Part shown: positions 43,324 through 52,033 of the stretch, piece after piece
Numbering within the stretch: position 1 is the first letter of the stretch
Layout: every line of letters begins with the position of its first letter
From: an uncultured Alphaproteobacteria bacterium
Lineage (GTDB): Bacteria > Pseudomonadota > Alphaproteobacteria > Thalassobaculales > Thalassobaculaceae
Length of the DNA: 64,000 nt
NCBI GenBank assembly: GCA_937776645.1
Contig: CALMRI010000020.1
Coordinates: 1-64,000 of the forward strand
Reading direction: 5' to 3'
The notes under the pieces: model-generated
Database searches by the model: none
What the model was told of the DNA's origin: nothing
What the model saw: only the letters and a program-made list of their open reading frames with translations
Position numbers and translations under genes: made by a program

Positions 43324-45234
43324 CTATTCGGCCGCTTCCAGCGCTTCGCTGGCCTGCAGCCAAGCGGTCTCGGCGGCGGCGATCTCGCGGTCTACGGCTT
43401 CTTTCTTTTGAATCAACGCCTGCACCTCTTTGGTGGACATCTCATAGGTTAACGGATCGCCTAGCTTGTCGATAACCGTCTGGCGGCGGGCGGTCAGTTT
43501 TTCCAGAGCTTTTTCCGCTTCCCGCGCGGCGTTGCGGATATCGGCGTTTTCCTTGCGCCGGTCGGCGGCGACCTTACGCATTTCCTTGCGGTTGCCCCGC
43601 GCCTTAGCCTCGCCGCCCTCACCGTCGGTGGGTTTGGCTTTTTTCGCCGACGATGCCTTGGCCCGGTCCCGGAGCCACCCCGCATAGTCGGAGAGATCGC
43701 CGTCGAAAGGCTGCACCGTGCCATCCGCGACCATCCACAGCCGGTCGACGGTAAGCTCCAGCAATCGCCGGTCATGACTGATCAGGATCACCGCGCCCTT
43801 GTAGTCGTTAAGTGCCTGGACCAGTGCGTCGCGCGCATCGATGTCCAGATGATTGGTCGGCTCGTCAAGGATCAGCACATGCGGACTGTCATGGGTGATC
43901 AGCGCGATGGTCAGTCGGGCTTTCTCGCCGCCGGAAAGGTGTTTGACCTTGGTGGTTTGCTTGTCCTGCACTAACCCGACACCGCCAAGCCGCGCCCTCA
44001 CCCGGTCCTTCGGCGCATCCGGCATCAGTCGCGCCAGGTGATCGGTGGCAGTGTCCTCCAGCACTAGATCGTCTACCTGATGCTGGGCGAAAAACCCCAC
44101 TTTGAGCTTGGCCGTGCGATGCATCTCGCCGGACATCCGCTCCAGCCGTCCGGCGATCAACTTGGCCAGGGTCGATTTGCCATTGCCGTTCTGCCCTAGG
44201 AAACCAATCCGATCATCGGCATCCAATCTCAGATCGATGCCGGTGAGAACCGGCTCCCCCAACGCGTAGCCGACCGACGCCTTATTGAAGGTGACCAGAG
44301 GTGGCGGCAGGACAGCCGGTTCGGGGAACCGGAACACGGTGGCTGGTTCGGTAGCGACGGTCGACACCACGTCCATGCGCTCCAAAGCTTTCAGCCGACT
44401 TTGGGCCTGACGCGCCTTGCTCGCCGTGTAGCGAAATCGGTCAACGAAGGCCTGCATGTGTTTGCGCTGGCTCGCCTGCTTGCGCGCCATTGCGTCCTGC
44501 AGCGCCAATCGCTCGGCCCGGACCCGCTCAAACCGGTCATAGCCGCCGGTGTAATAGGTGAGCTTCAAGTTCTCCAGATGCAGAATGCCGGTCACCGCCC
44601 GGTTCAGCAGATCCCGATCATGGCTGACCACGACCAGGGTCTTTGGATAGGCGCGTAGATGCATCTCCAACCACATCGCCGCCTCAAGATCCAAATGGTT
44701 GGTCGGCTCGTCGAGCAGCAGCAATTCAGGCTCGGCAAACAGCAAGGCCGCAATCGCCACGCGCATCCGCCAACCGCCTGACAAACTTGACAGCGGTTGA
44801 TTTTGCGCCGCCTCCTCAAAACCCAACCCGGCCAGGATCGAAGCCGCCCGCGACGGCGCCGCATGGGCGCCAATATCAACCAGGCGTTCCTGAATTTCGG
44901 CGATCCGGAGTGGATCGGTTTCGATCTCCGCACGCTCCAGCAAACTGGCCCGCTCCCGGTCCGCCGCCAGGGTGAAACCCAGCGGTGTCTGGTCACCGCT
45001 CGGGGCTTCCTGCTCGACCGTACCAATGGCGTTCGGATTGCCGGCAATGCCGTCAATCCCGATCTCGCCGCTATCCAGATGTAACGAGCCGGCCAACAAC
45101 CTTAGCAGTGTCGATTTTCCAGAGCCGTTGCGTCCGACCAACCCGACCTTGTGGCCCGACGGCACCGTGGCCGAGGCAGCGTCAAAGAGCACCCGGCCAG
45201 CAACCCGATATGTCATCTCTCTAATACGAATCAT
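43324..45234 (-). CDS. ABC-F family ATPase
   Basis: Soluble protein with two ABC domains and no membrane segments, 636 aa from ATG 45234 (MIRIREMTYRVAGRVLFDAA). First domain: Walker A LVGRNGSGKSTLLRLLAGS, signature LSSLSGGWRMRVAIAALLF, Walker B LLLLDEPTNHLDLEA. Second: GFLGQNGNGKSTLAKLIAG, HLSGGEKARLTIALITH, VLILDEPTNHLDIDAR. The interdomain linker (RKHMQAFVDRFRYTASKARQ) and the basic C-terminal coiled coil resemble YheS/Uup. ABC-F proteins act on ribosomes in translation quality control or antibiotic protection; the precise subtype is not certain. Confidence 0.93.
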   Translation of the reverse strand: MIRIREMTYRVAGRVLFDAASATVPSGHKVGLVGRNGSGKSTLLRLLAGSLHLDSGEIGIDGIAGNPNAIGTVEQEAPSGDQTPLGFTLAADRERASLLERAEIETDPLRIAEIQERLVDIGAHAAPSRAASILAGLGFEEAAQNQPLSSLSGGWRMRVAIAALLFAEPELLLLDEPTNHLDLEAAMWLEMHLRAYPKTLVVVSHDRDLLNRAVTGILHLENLKLTYYTGGYDRFERVRAERLALQDAMARKQASQRKHMQAFVDRFRYTASKARQAQSRLKALERMDVVSTVATEPATVFRFPEPAVLPPPLVTFNKASVGYALGEPVLTGIDLRLDADDRIGFLGQNGNGKSTLAKLIAGRLERMSGEMHRTAKLKVGFFAQHQVDDLVLEDTATDHLARLMPDAPKDRVRARLGGVGLVQDKQTTKVKHLSGGEKARLTIALITHDSPHVLILDEPTNHLDIDARDALVQALNDYKGAVILISHDRRLLELTVDRLWMVADGTVQPFDGDLSDYAGWLRDRAKASSAKKAKPTDGEGGEAKARGNRKEMRKVAADRRKENADIRNAAREAEKALEKLTARRQTVIDKLGDPLTYEMSTKEVQALIQKKEAVDREIAAAETAWLQASEALEAAE

Positions 45235-45296
45235 GGCGCGTGATAGCACCCCTCAGCACCCCTCGCCAACCGGGGACTTTCGCGACGACTGCGATC

Positions 45297-46235
45297 ATGG
45301 TTGTCTCACCTCCCATTCGACGCCTCTGGATGATTGCGAGCCCCCAGGTGATCTCACCCCGACAAGCCGTGCTGGCCGTATCCCCGCCGATGCGTGGCGT
45401 GCTGTGCATTACCGCCGGCGCGCTGGTGCTGACGGCCAATGACGGCTTGGCCAAATACCTCACCGAGAGTTATCCCGTCGGTCAGGTCATGGCGCTGCGC
45501 GGCGTATCGATCGTCGTATTGCTGATCGCCTATTATGTGTTGAGCGGCAGGACCAGCGCGCTTCATGTGAACCGTTGGAGCCACCAACTCGCCCGGGCCG
45601 GCCTGATGACCGCCTCGACGGTTTGTTTCGTTAGCGGCCTCAGTCAATTGCCAATCGCCGACGCTATCGCGATTACCTTCGCCGGGCCGATCGTCGCCGT
45701 GGCGCTGGCTATACCGTTTCTTGGCGAGAGCGTTGGCTGGCGGCGATGGGCGGCGATTCTGGTCGGCTTCACCGGCGTCTTGGTGATCATACAACCTACC
45801 GGGGACGCCTTTCGCATTGCGTTTCTATTTCCGGTCGGCTCGGCTTTCTTTGGCGCCATGCGCGATGTACTAACCCGTCGGATCAGCAACACGGAAAGCT
45901 CCAGCGCCATCCTGATGGTCAGCACCACCATGGTCACCCTGCTTGGTTTTTGCAGTTGGCCCTTAGGCTGGCAGCCAATCCAGGTCGAGCATCTTTGGAT
46001 CTTCGCCATCTCCGGTGTTTTTGTCGGCGGCGCGCAGTATCTGATGATCGAAGCCTTCCGACTTGGCGAGGTCGCACTGGTCGCCCCGTTCAAATACACC
46101 AGCCTGATCTGGGCGGTACTGATCGGGGCGGTATTCTGGGGCGAACTACCCGGGATCGAAGTGCTTCTGGGGGCGCTGCTGGTGGTTGGCAGCGGATTGT
46201 ATATTTTACGGCGGGAGGCCGGAAACTCTTCCTAA
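45297..46235 (+). CDS. DMT superfamily (EamA) transporter
   Basis: Inner-membrane transporter with about ten predicted helices in two EamA repeats: the first covers GVLCITAGALVLTANDGLAK to LVGFTGVLVIIQP, the second FLFPVGSAFFGAMRDVLTRR to LVVGSGLYILRRE. The start is uncertain: ATG 45297 gives 312 aa with a polar lead, whereas ATG 45390 (MRGVLCI) begins directly before the first helix. Substrate unknown; relatives export amino acids or metabolites. It diverges from the ABC-F gene. Confidence 0.88.
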   Translation: MVVSPPIRRLWMIASPQVISPRQAVLAVSPPMRGVLCITAGALVLTANDGLAKYLTESYPVGQVMALRGVSIVVLLIAYYVLSGRTSALHVNRWSHQLARAGLMTASTVCFVSGLSQLPIADAIAITFAGPIVAVALAIPFLGESVGWRRWAAILVGFTGVLVIIQPTGDAFRIAFLFPVGSAFFGAMRDVLTRRISNTESSSAILMVSTTMVTLLGFCSWPLGWQPIQVEHLWIFAISGVFVGGAQYLMIEAFRLGEVALVAPFKYTSLIWAVLIGAVFWGELPGIEVLLGALLVVGSGLYILRREAGNSS

Positions 46236-46252
46236 CGGCTTTGTCATGGCCC

Positions 46253-47419
46253 CTACCCCACCGTATAGCGCTTCACGAAATCCTCGTTGATCGTCACGCC
46301 GAGGCCCGGGCGGTCAGGGATCTCGACCATGCCGTCAACCGAGACCGCGGGTTCTTGCGACAACTCGAACAACATCGGGTTGGCGCCGAGGGAGTATTCG
46401 ATGATATGCGCCGCCGGTGATGCGGCCGAGACATGCAGGCCGGCGGCGAACATCAACGCCCCGCCCCACAGATGCGGCGCCAGGCGGATTTGAAAAGCGC
46501 TGGCGATCGCACCGATGCGCATCGCCTCGGTGATGCCGCCGCAAATCGCCAGGTCGGGCTGAAAAATATCGGCGGCCCGCAGTTCGGCCAAATCGCGAAA
46601 GGCGAACCGCGTCGCCTCGCTCTCGCCGGTGGCGATCGGAATATCGGTGCTGGCCCGCACCTCCGCCAGGCCGCGCTTGTCGTCGGCAGTTACCGGTTCC
46701 TCGAACCAGGCGATGTCGCAATCCTCGACCAGCCGGCAGAAGCGCTTGGCCTCGGCAACACCGAAGGTCCCGTGGGCATCGCACATGATGTCGATCTCCG
46801 GCCCCAGAGCGGCCCGCGCGGCGCGGACCCGCTCCGCCGAATGCCGGACCTCGCCATCGGCGACGCCGACGCGCATCTTCACCGCCTTGAAGCCGCCGCG
46901 ATCGATATAGGACTGCAGCTGCGCACCGATCTTGTCTACCGGCGCCCAGCCGCCCGAGGCATAGGCCGGCATCCGCTTGTGCCGACGTCCTCCGAGCAGC
47001 CGCCAAACCGGCGCGTTCAGGGATTTCCCCAACAGATCCCACAAGGCAATATCGATGCCGCTGATCGCCGAAATGGTGATCCCCCGGCGCCCGAGAATTG
47101 GAAAGACGTGGCCGCGGTCCAGGGCATAGTGACCGCGCACGCCACTATAGAAATTTTCCCAATGCCGGGTGATGTCGCGCGGGTCCTGGCCAATCAGCAT
47201 CGGCCCCAATTCCTGCTCGATCAACGAAACCACCGCACGATTGTCGCCAGCGCTCGCGACCGTCGCCTTGGCCTCGCCATGGCCGACAAGACCATCCTCG
47301 GTCTCGATCCGCACCAAGGTCATATCGAAGGAGGCAACAACACCGAAATCAGAGCGATGGCGTTGCGCTTCGGGAATCGGCACATGCAACCACCACGCCT
47401 TCACTGACTTGACCTTCAT
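46253..47419 (-). CDS. Mandelate racemase/muconate lactonizing enzyme-family protein
   Basis: Enolase-superfamily enzyme, 388 aa. The capping domain starts MKVKSVKAWWLHVPIPEAQR; the barrel has the catalytic lysine strand GFKAVKMRVGVADGE, metal ligands in IDIMCDAHGTFG, DIAWFEEPVTADD and IATGESEATRF, and the terminal histidine in LAPHLWGGALMFA. This pattern fits the mandelate-racemase subgroup, which dehydrates or racemises acid sugars and related hydroxy acids. Substrate not deducible; the neighbouring DMT transporter, convergent, could be unrelated. Confidence 0.92.
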   Translation of the reverse strand: MKVKSVKAWWLHVPIPEAQRHRSDFGVVASFDMTLVRIETEDGLVGHGEAKATVASAGDNRAVVSLIEQELGPMLIGQDPRDITRHWENFYSGVRGHYALDRGHVFPILGRRGITISAISGIDIALWDLLGKSLNAPVWRLLGGRRHKRMPAYASGGWAPVDKIGAQLQSYIDRGGFKAVKMRVGVADGEVRHSAERVRAARAALGPEIDIMCDAHGTFGVAEAKRFCRLVEDCDIAWFEEPVTADDKRGLAEVRASTDIPIATGESEATRFAFRDLAELRAADIFQPDLAICGGITEAMRIGAIASAFQIRLAPHLWGGALMFAAGLHVSAASPAAHIIEYSLGANPMLFELSQEPAVSVDGMVEIPDRPGLGVTINEDFVKRYTVG

Positions 47420-47452
47420 CTCAGCTCTCCCGACCGATTAGGCGATCATGCA

Positions 47453-47481
47453 TTGACCGCTCCGTCGCTCACGAATATACG
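47453..47481 (+). promoter_or_regulatory. Predicted promoter of the TPR/glycosyltransferase-like gene
   Basis: TTGACC (47453-47458), a 17-base spacer and TATACG (47476-47481) form a good housekeeping-type promoter 40 bases before the GTG start at 47521. Confidence 0.6.
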
Positions 47482-47520
47482 AGCCGGATAATCCTGACGA
47501 CCCATTCGTGGCGCTAAACC

Positions 47521-48841
47521 GTGACCGATCAAAAACAGGCGGAAACCTCTCCACCGGCCCCGCGCGTTAATTCTCAATTCCTTAAGAGCCTACAAGCCGG
47601 GAATTTCGACGAAGGAAATCACCGATCTGCGCCTTCGGATGATCCACACGCCGCAGGATGCCGACGCTTGCCATCTTCTAGCCCTGGCGCAGAGCGGATT
47701 GTCGAATCACCACGCCGAGCGGCTTTGGTTGCAGCGAGCACTGATCCTTTTCCCGACCAGTGCTCATATCCGAACCTCGTTCGGCGTGTCGATGTTGCAA
47801 GCCCGAGATATCGAGGCCGCCCATGCCGCCTTCGACCAAACGCTGATCCACAGCCCTAACTTCGCCGCCGCCCGATACCGCCGGGCGTTAATCGAGTTAG
47901 AGGCGATGCATTTCGCCCGCGGGTGGTCGGATTACGAATGGCGGTTTTCCTATCCGCTAGCGCCGGGTGTCTGGCGAGATTTCCCCAGCCCGGTCTGGGA
48001 CGGTAAGAGCGCGCTCGACGGTAAACTTCTGGTTTGGGCCGAACAATCGATCTCAGCACAAATTCTGTTCGCCTCGGTCCTACCCGAACTCGATCTGCCC
48101 GCCGGATTGGTTATCGAATGCGCCGCCCCGCTGGTGCCTATTTTCCAACGAGCGTTGCCACACACCGAGGTCATCGCCACCGCTGTACCGACCGATCCCC
48201 GGCTATCAGAAAGCGATATCGCGGCGCAAATCCCGATCGGACGGTTGTGTGGCTTACGACGGCAAAGCCGCGCCGCGTTCAACCAAAAAGTCAGCTACCT
48301 GGCGGCGAATGCAGAACGCGCGATCGACCTGATGCTTGATCTCACCAAGCCGGAGCACCGGACCGTGGGATTGTTTTGGCGGACCGACGGCAGGAAACAG
48401 GTTGGGCTGTCGCTTACGGATTTTCGCCCATTGCTCGAAAACGCCGGGGTCACCTGGATCAATCTTAACGGTAACCGCGCGGCTCCGGAAATCGAGGCCT
48501 TCGAAAAGCAAAGCGTGATCCGGATACAATCCGATCACGCCATAGACACAAGCGTTGATTTGGATGGCTTGGCGGCGTTGATCTCGGTTTGTGATTTGGT
48601 GGTGGCGGTGGACAGCCCGCGGCGCATCTAGCCGGAGCGCTCGGCCGTCCGGTTTGGACCCTGCTACCAAATCGGGCAAAAGCACATTGGTGCTGGTTCG
48701 GCGGCCACCAAAAACAGCCGTCGCAATATTCACCATGGTATCCGTCGATGCGTCTGGTCTGGACAGCAGGAGGGCGAATCACGCCGAGCCTATTTCGACG
48801 GCATCGGTGAGCTCCTGCGGCGGGCGATCGAGGCGGAATGA
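47521..48841 (+). CDS. TPR protein with glycosyltransferase (GT9/GT41-like) C-terminus (three apparent frameshifts)
   Basis: About 439 residues when corrected. The N-terminus from GTG 47521 (MTDQKQAETSPPAPRVNSQF) leads to TPR-like helices (ACHLLALAQSGLSNHHAERL, RDIEAAHAAFDQTLIHSPNF). The C-terminal half matches TPR-linked glycosyltransferases: WDYEWRF-like GWSDYEWRFSY, VGLFWRTDGRKQ, CDLVVAVDS followed by AAHLAGALGRPVWTLLPNRA. Indels: +1 near 47614, one missing base near 48616-48620, +1 near 48763; the corrected tail reads SRRAYFDGIGELLRRAIEAE. The corrected span is divisible by three and continuous with the family. Donor and acceptor unknown. Confidence 0.8.
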
Positions 48842-48925
48842 GCTGGGGGTATTCCAGCGTTAAACGATGAAATTAGCCCTATCAGATCCAAATAACGGCA
48901 AGCTGTTAATTTTACAACAATGTGC

Positions 48926-49002
48926 TGGTGACCCCGACAGGACTCGAACCTGTAACCATCAGCTTAGAAGGCTGGTGCTCTATCCATTTGAGCTACGGGG
49001 CC
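48926..49002 (-). tRNA. tRNA-Arg (TCT)
   Basis: A 77-base tRNA on the minus strand. Acceptor GGCCCCG/CGGGGTC (one GU), anticodon loop CTTCTAA with anticodon TCT, T-stem ACAGG/CCTGT, encoded CCA. The anticodon stem CCAGC/GCTGA has an apparent C-A mismatch at its outer pair. Confidence 0.95.
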
Positions 49003-49032
49003 ATACCCAAGACCGGCCCAGGCAGGCTGGCC

Positions 49033-49338
49033 TCAATGAGTCCAGGAGCCAGATCGCGTAAAAGCGAAATTGTCGGCATAGGCCTTGGTCCGCAACTTTG
49101 ACCGGCGGGGTTCCTGAACCACATAGGTCATGTTGTGCTTCTTAGCGTAGGCAACCGCCTCGTCCCTGGACTCAAAGCTCAAATAAATCTGGTTCTTAGT
49201 GTCACCAGCGGCAACCCAGCCCATCAACGGTTCCGGGCGGCGCGCGGTTTCTGGCGCGTGCTCAAGCACCCATTGCCGGGTTTTCGCCCGGCCCGACTGC
49301 ATCGCCGTCTTGGTCGGCTGATAAATCCTTACCGTCAT
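49033..49338 (-). CDS. ETC complex I subunit, NDUFS4-like
   Basis: Homologue of the accessory NADH dehydrogenase subunit NDUFS4 (18 kDa), found in alphaproteobacterial complex I. From ATG 49338 the 101-aa product starts MTVRIYQPTKTAMQSGRAKT, contains TRQWVLEHAP, the family marker PLMGWVAAGDTKNQIYLSFE, SRDEAVAYAKKHNMTYVVQE and the ending YADNFAFTRSGSWTH. It lies between tRNA-Pro and tRNA-Arg on the same strand and may be cotranscribed with them. The rest of complex I is not in the window. Confidence 0.93.
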   Translation of the reverse strand: MTVRIYQPTKTAMQSGRAKTRQWVLEHAPETARRPEPLMGWVAAGDTKNQIYLSFESRDEAVAYAKKHNMTYVVQEPRRSKLRTKAYADNFAFTRSGSWTH

Positions 49339-49368
49339 CGCCAAGCTCCTCACCTGTCGAGCCTAAAT

Positions 49369-49445
49369 TGGTCGGGGTGGACGGATTCGAACCGCCGGCC
49401 CTCTGCTCCCAAAGCAGATGCGCTACCAGGCTGCGCTACACCCCG
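49369..49445 (-). tRNA. tRNA-Pro (TGG)
   Basis: A 77-base tRNA on the minus strand. Acceptor CGGGGTG/CACCCCG, anticodon stem TCTGC/GCAGA with loop TTTGGGA and anticodon TGG, T-loop GTTCGAATC, encoded CCA. Confidence 0.96.
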
Positions 49446-49696
49446 CCATGGCTCAAAGTCTTTGTTTTACTAGGCTTTTGGATCTGAGGCCGCAAGGGGC
49501 TATTTTGGCAAACTCCACAAAATACCGAAACATTCCGCGAACACCCGCCGAAAGAGGTGCAGAAAACTGCCCCCCTCCGCTCCCGCTTTGTTCACGTCTG
49601 CCACAACTTTCGAGAGGGACATCATGACCGTCGACAAATTATCGCCTGCGTTCAGGCCCTACGATCCAGATAAAGACCCACTGTAAAGCCCCCGTT

Positions 49697-50494
49697 CTAT
49701 GTACCACTTTCTGATAGGGTCTCGGGCATCGGTGGACGCATGTTCAGAGCCTGATGCGGGCGGATGTGATTGTACTGTTTCAGCCAAGTTTCGATGACGA
49801 TTTGAGCCTGTCTGATTGATGTGAACCACTCTGCATTGAGAACCTCCCTGCGCAGAGTGCCGTTGAAGCGTTCGTTGTATCCGTTCTCCCAGGGGCTCCC
49901 CGGATAGATACGGATGGGCTTGATCCCAACCTTGGTAAGCCAGGTCTGAAAGTTCTCTGCGATGAACTCAGGACCATTGTCTGATCTGATGAACTCTGGT
50001 CTGCCGTGTTTCAAGAAGAGCGGATAGAGGGCTTCCAGAACCTCGGCATTGCCCATTCGAGTCCTCACGGCCACGCACAGAGCTTCGCGGGTGTATTCAT
50101 CCAGCACGGTCAACATTTTATAGGGCCGGCCGTTGGCCAGCTTGTCATGGACGAAATCTATGCTCCAGATATGGTTCCGATATTTGGGGCGCAGCCGGAT
50201 GATAGAGCTGTCCTTGTGATAGAGGCGCTTCCGCTTCCTGTGACGTTGCGGTATCTGGAGACCCTCTTCCCTCCACAGCCGCTCTACCTTCTTGTGATTG
50301 ACTTGCCAGCCTTCAATGCGGAGTAACGCGGCAATCTTCCTGTAACCATAGCGGCCATACTGCTTTGCCAATCTGATCAAAGCCAGCCGAAGGCTGTCAT
50401 CATTTTCAGGGGATGCCTCATAGCGCTGTGTGGACCGTGCCACGCCGATCGTTTTGCAAGCCCGCCGCTCGGATGATCCGAGTTTCTGACGCAC
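49697..50494 (-). CDS. IS3-family transposase OrfB
   Basis: DDE transposase domain of the IS3 element, 265 aa from GTG 50494. Catalytic residues: Asp in HIWSIDFVHDKLANG, Asp in EFIRSDNGPEFIAENF, Glu in GSPWENGYNERFNGTLRRE; the tail NHIRPHQALNMRPPMPE is typical. The open frame continues upstream (AEGLTIADLRQALIHVRQKL) to overlap the orfA end, as expected if the active product is an OrfAB fusion made by -1 frameshifting. Confidence 0.95.
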   Translation of the reverse strand: MRQKLGSSERRACKTIGVARSTQRYEASPENDDSLRLALIRLAKQYGRYGYRKIAALLRIEGWQVNHKKVERLWREEGLQIPQRHRKRKRLYHKDSSIIRLRPKYRNHIWSIDFVHDKLANGRPYKMLTVLDEYTREALCVAVRTRMGNAEVLEALYPLFLKHGRPEFIRSDNGPEFIAENFQTWLTKVGIKPIRIYPGSPWENGYNERFNGTLRREVLNAEWFTSIRQAQIVIETWLKQYNHIRPHQALNMRPPMPETLSESGT

Positions 50495-50526
50495 ATGGAT
50501 TAGGGCCTGACGCAGATCGGCAATCG

Positions 50527-50814
50527 TCAGACCTTCGGCTTTAGATAATCGAGGCTCTCCCGCAGGATCAGCTTATCCAGCTCAAGGTCCGCAACAATTC
50601 TCTTGAGGCGGGAGTTCTCCTTCTCAAGGCCCTTGAGCTCCTGAAGCTGGGACTTGCCCATCCCACCGTACCTCTTGCGCCAATTATAGTATGTTGCATC
50701 GCTGATGCCTGCTGATCGGCAAGCCATCTCTACACTGCTACCAGACGCCAGACTGAGCTCTATCTGACGCAGCAGGTTCAATACATCTTCATCGCAATAT
50801 CGCTTCCTTGCCAT
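50527..50814 (-). CDS. IS3-family transposase OrfA
   Basis: A 95-aa DNA-binding protein of the IS3 element: helix-turn-helix (SVEMACRSAGISDATYYNWR) followed by a leucine-zipper-like coil (LKGLEKENSRLKRIVADLEL). The end LRESLDYLKPKV overlaps the orfB frame. A CTAAAG sequence near 50537 is a candidate -1 slip site, since slipping there would continue as KAEGLTIADLRQ. Confidence 0.93.
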   Translation of the reverse strand: MARKRYCDEDVLNLLRQIELSLASGSSVEMACRSAGISDATYYNWRKRYGGMGKSQLQELKGLEKENSRLKRIVADLELDKLILRESLDYLKPKV

Positions 50815-52033
50815 CCAAATACCTCCACACCTTCGTAAAATATCACGAATTACGTGGCACAGTTATAGGGGGGCAGGACAACGAAACCTTGGGCCAAGAC
50901 AAGCCAGCCAGCCAAATCTATCAGTGGGCGCAGCTGCTGAGCCCCAGCGACCAGGACATCGCCGAGCGCCATGGCGATGCCGCTACCCAAGCCGGGCAGC
51001 TGGACCGTGCGTTCCCGGCCTATCTCGCGGCGTTCGCGGACACCCCGATCGCCGCGAAACAAGCCTATAAACTGTTTGATACGCTACGCCTTCTGCGGAC
51101 CAAGGCGAGCACACCGGTTTTCTTCGCCTCTGCTGTGCGCCCGCGGATCGCGCTGGTTACCGCCGCCGACGCGGGGTATGCGCCTTATTTGCGGGGCATG
51201 ATCGAAACCGTCATGCGCCATGCTGGACCACACCCGCCGGCGATTTGCGTGCTTGATCTTGGGCTCGACCAAGCGAGCTTGGTCTGGCTAGCCTCGCTCT
51301 CGGCGACGGTCATACAGCCGGGATGGGATCTCGACTTCCCGGACCGCGATACGACGCCGGAAACCTTCAAGGCAATGACGGCAAGACCGTTTCTGCCGAA
51401 GCATTTTCCCGGCTTCGATCTGTACCTGTGGATGGACGCCGATACCTGGGTCCAGGACCCTCGCTGGCTCGACGATTTCCTGCTCTCCGCTCTGCTCGGC
51501 CGGCTGGCCGTGGTGCCGGAAATCTCGCCGGCCTATCTGCGCCAATATCAGACCCTGGCCGATAACAGCAAACGGGTCGACGAGCAGACTTGGCGGCGCC
51601 GCGCCTATGCGCTCTGTTATGACGAGAGCACGGCGGAGGCTCTGGCGGATCGACCAACCTTGAACTCCGGCGTCTTTGCGTTGCGCGCAGATGCACCGCA
51701 TTGGCGGGCCTGGCAGCAATCCTTGGAACAGGCCTTGGCCAAGGTCCGCTATTCCCTGGTCGAGCAGACCGCCTTTAATCACGCCGTCTATACAAAGCGA
51801 TTGCTGACAGCGCCCTTGCCGGCGACGGCGAATTGGCAGACCCATCGGCGTCTACCGTTCATTGATCCACGCACCGGTCTGTTGTGCGAGCCCTATCCGC
51901 CACACGAGCCGCTCGGCATCATCCATGTCACCGGACCGGATAAACAGCGTCGTCACACGGTGCTGCGGCTTGACGGCACCCAAGTGAGCCGATCGATGTT
52001 GTACGAAGCACAGAGCTCTTAGAGCAGCTCCGG

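Larger units (their letters stand above)
49682..50880 (-). mobile_element. Complete IS3-family insertion sequence
   Basis: About 1,199 bp with imperfect terminal inverted repeats: the left end TGTAAAGCCCCC and the right end (complement) TGTCCTGCCCCC, with similarity continuing inward. It contains orfA and orfB in the usual overlapping arrangement, both intact. No clear 3-4 bp target duplication is seen (left flank GACCCAC, right flank ACGAAAC). Features recall the IS407/IS51-like groups. Intact ORFs and good ends suggest recent insertion. Confidence 0.88.
49624..52022 (+). pseudogene. GT8-like glycosyltransferase gene interrupted by an IS3-family element
   Basis: A strong start (GAGAGGGAC ribosome-binding site, ATG 49624) encodes MTVDKLSPAFRPYDPDKDP, then an IS3 element begins at 49682. 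Beyond its right end at 50880 the same reading direction continues NETLGQDKPASQIYQWAQ for about 380 residues to the stop at 52022. If the insertion is removed the two parts join in frame. The C-terminal part looks like a GT-A glycosyltransferase: RIALVTAADAGYAPYLRGMI, the DxD motif in FDLYLWMDADTWVQDP, TLNSGVFALRADAPHW and a late GIIHVTGPDKQRRH. The N-terminal ~90 residues are helical. The distal part could still be expressed from a start near 50808 inside the IS end. Confidence 0.75.
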
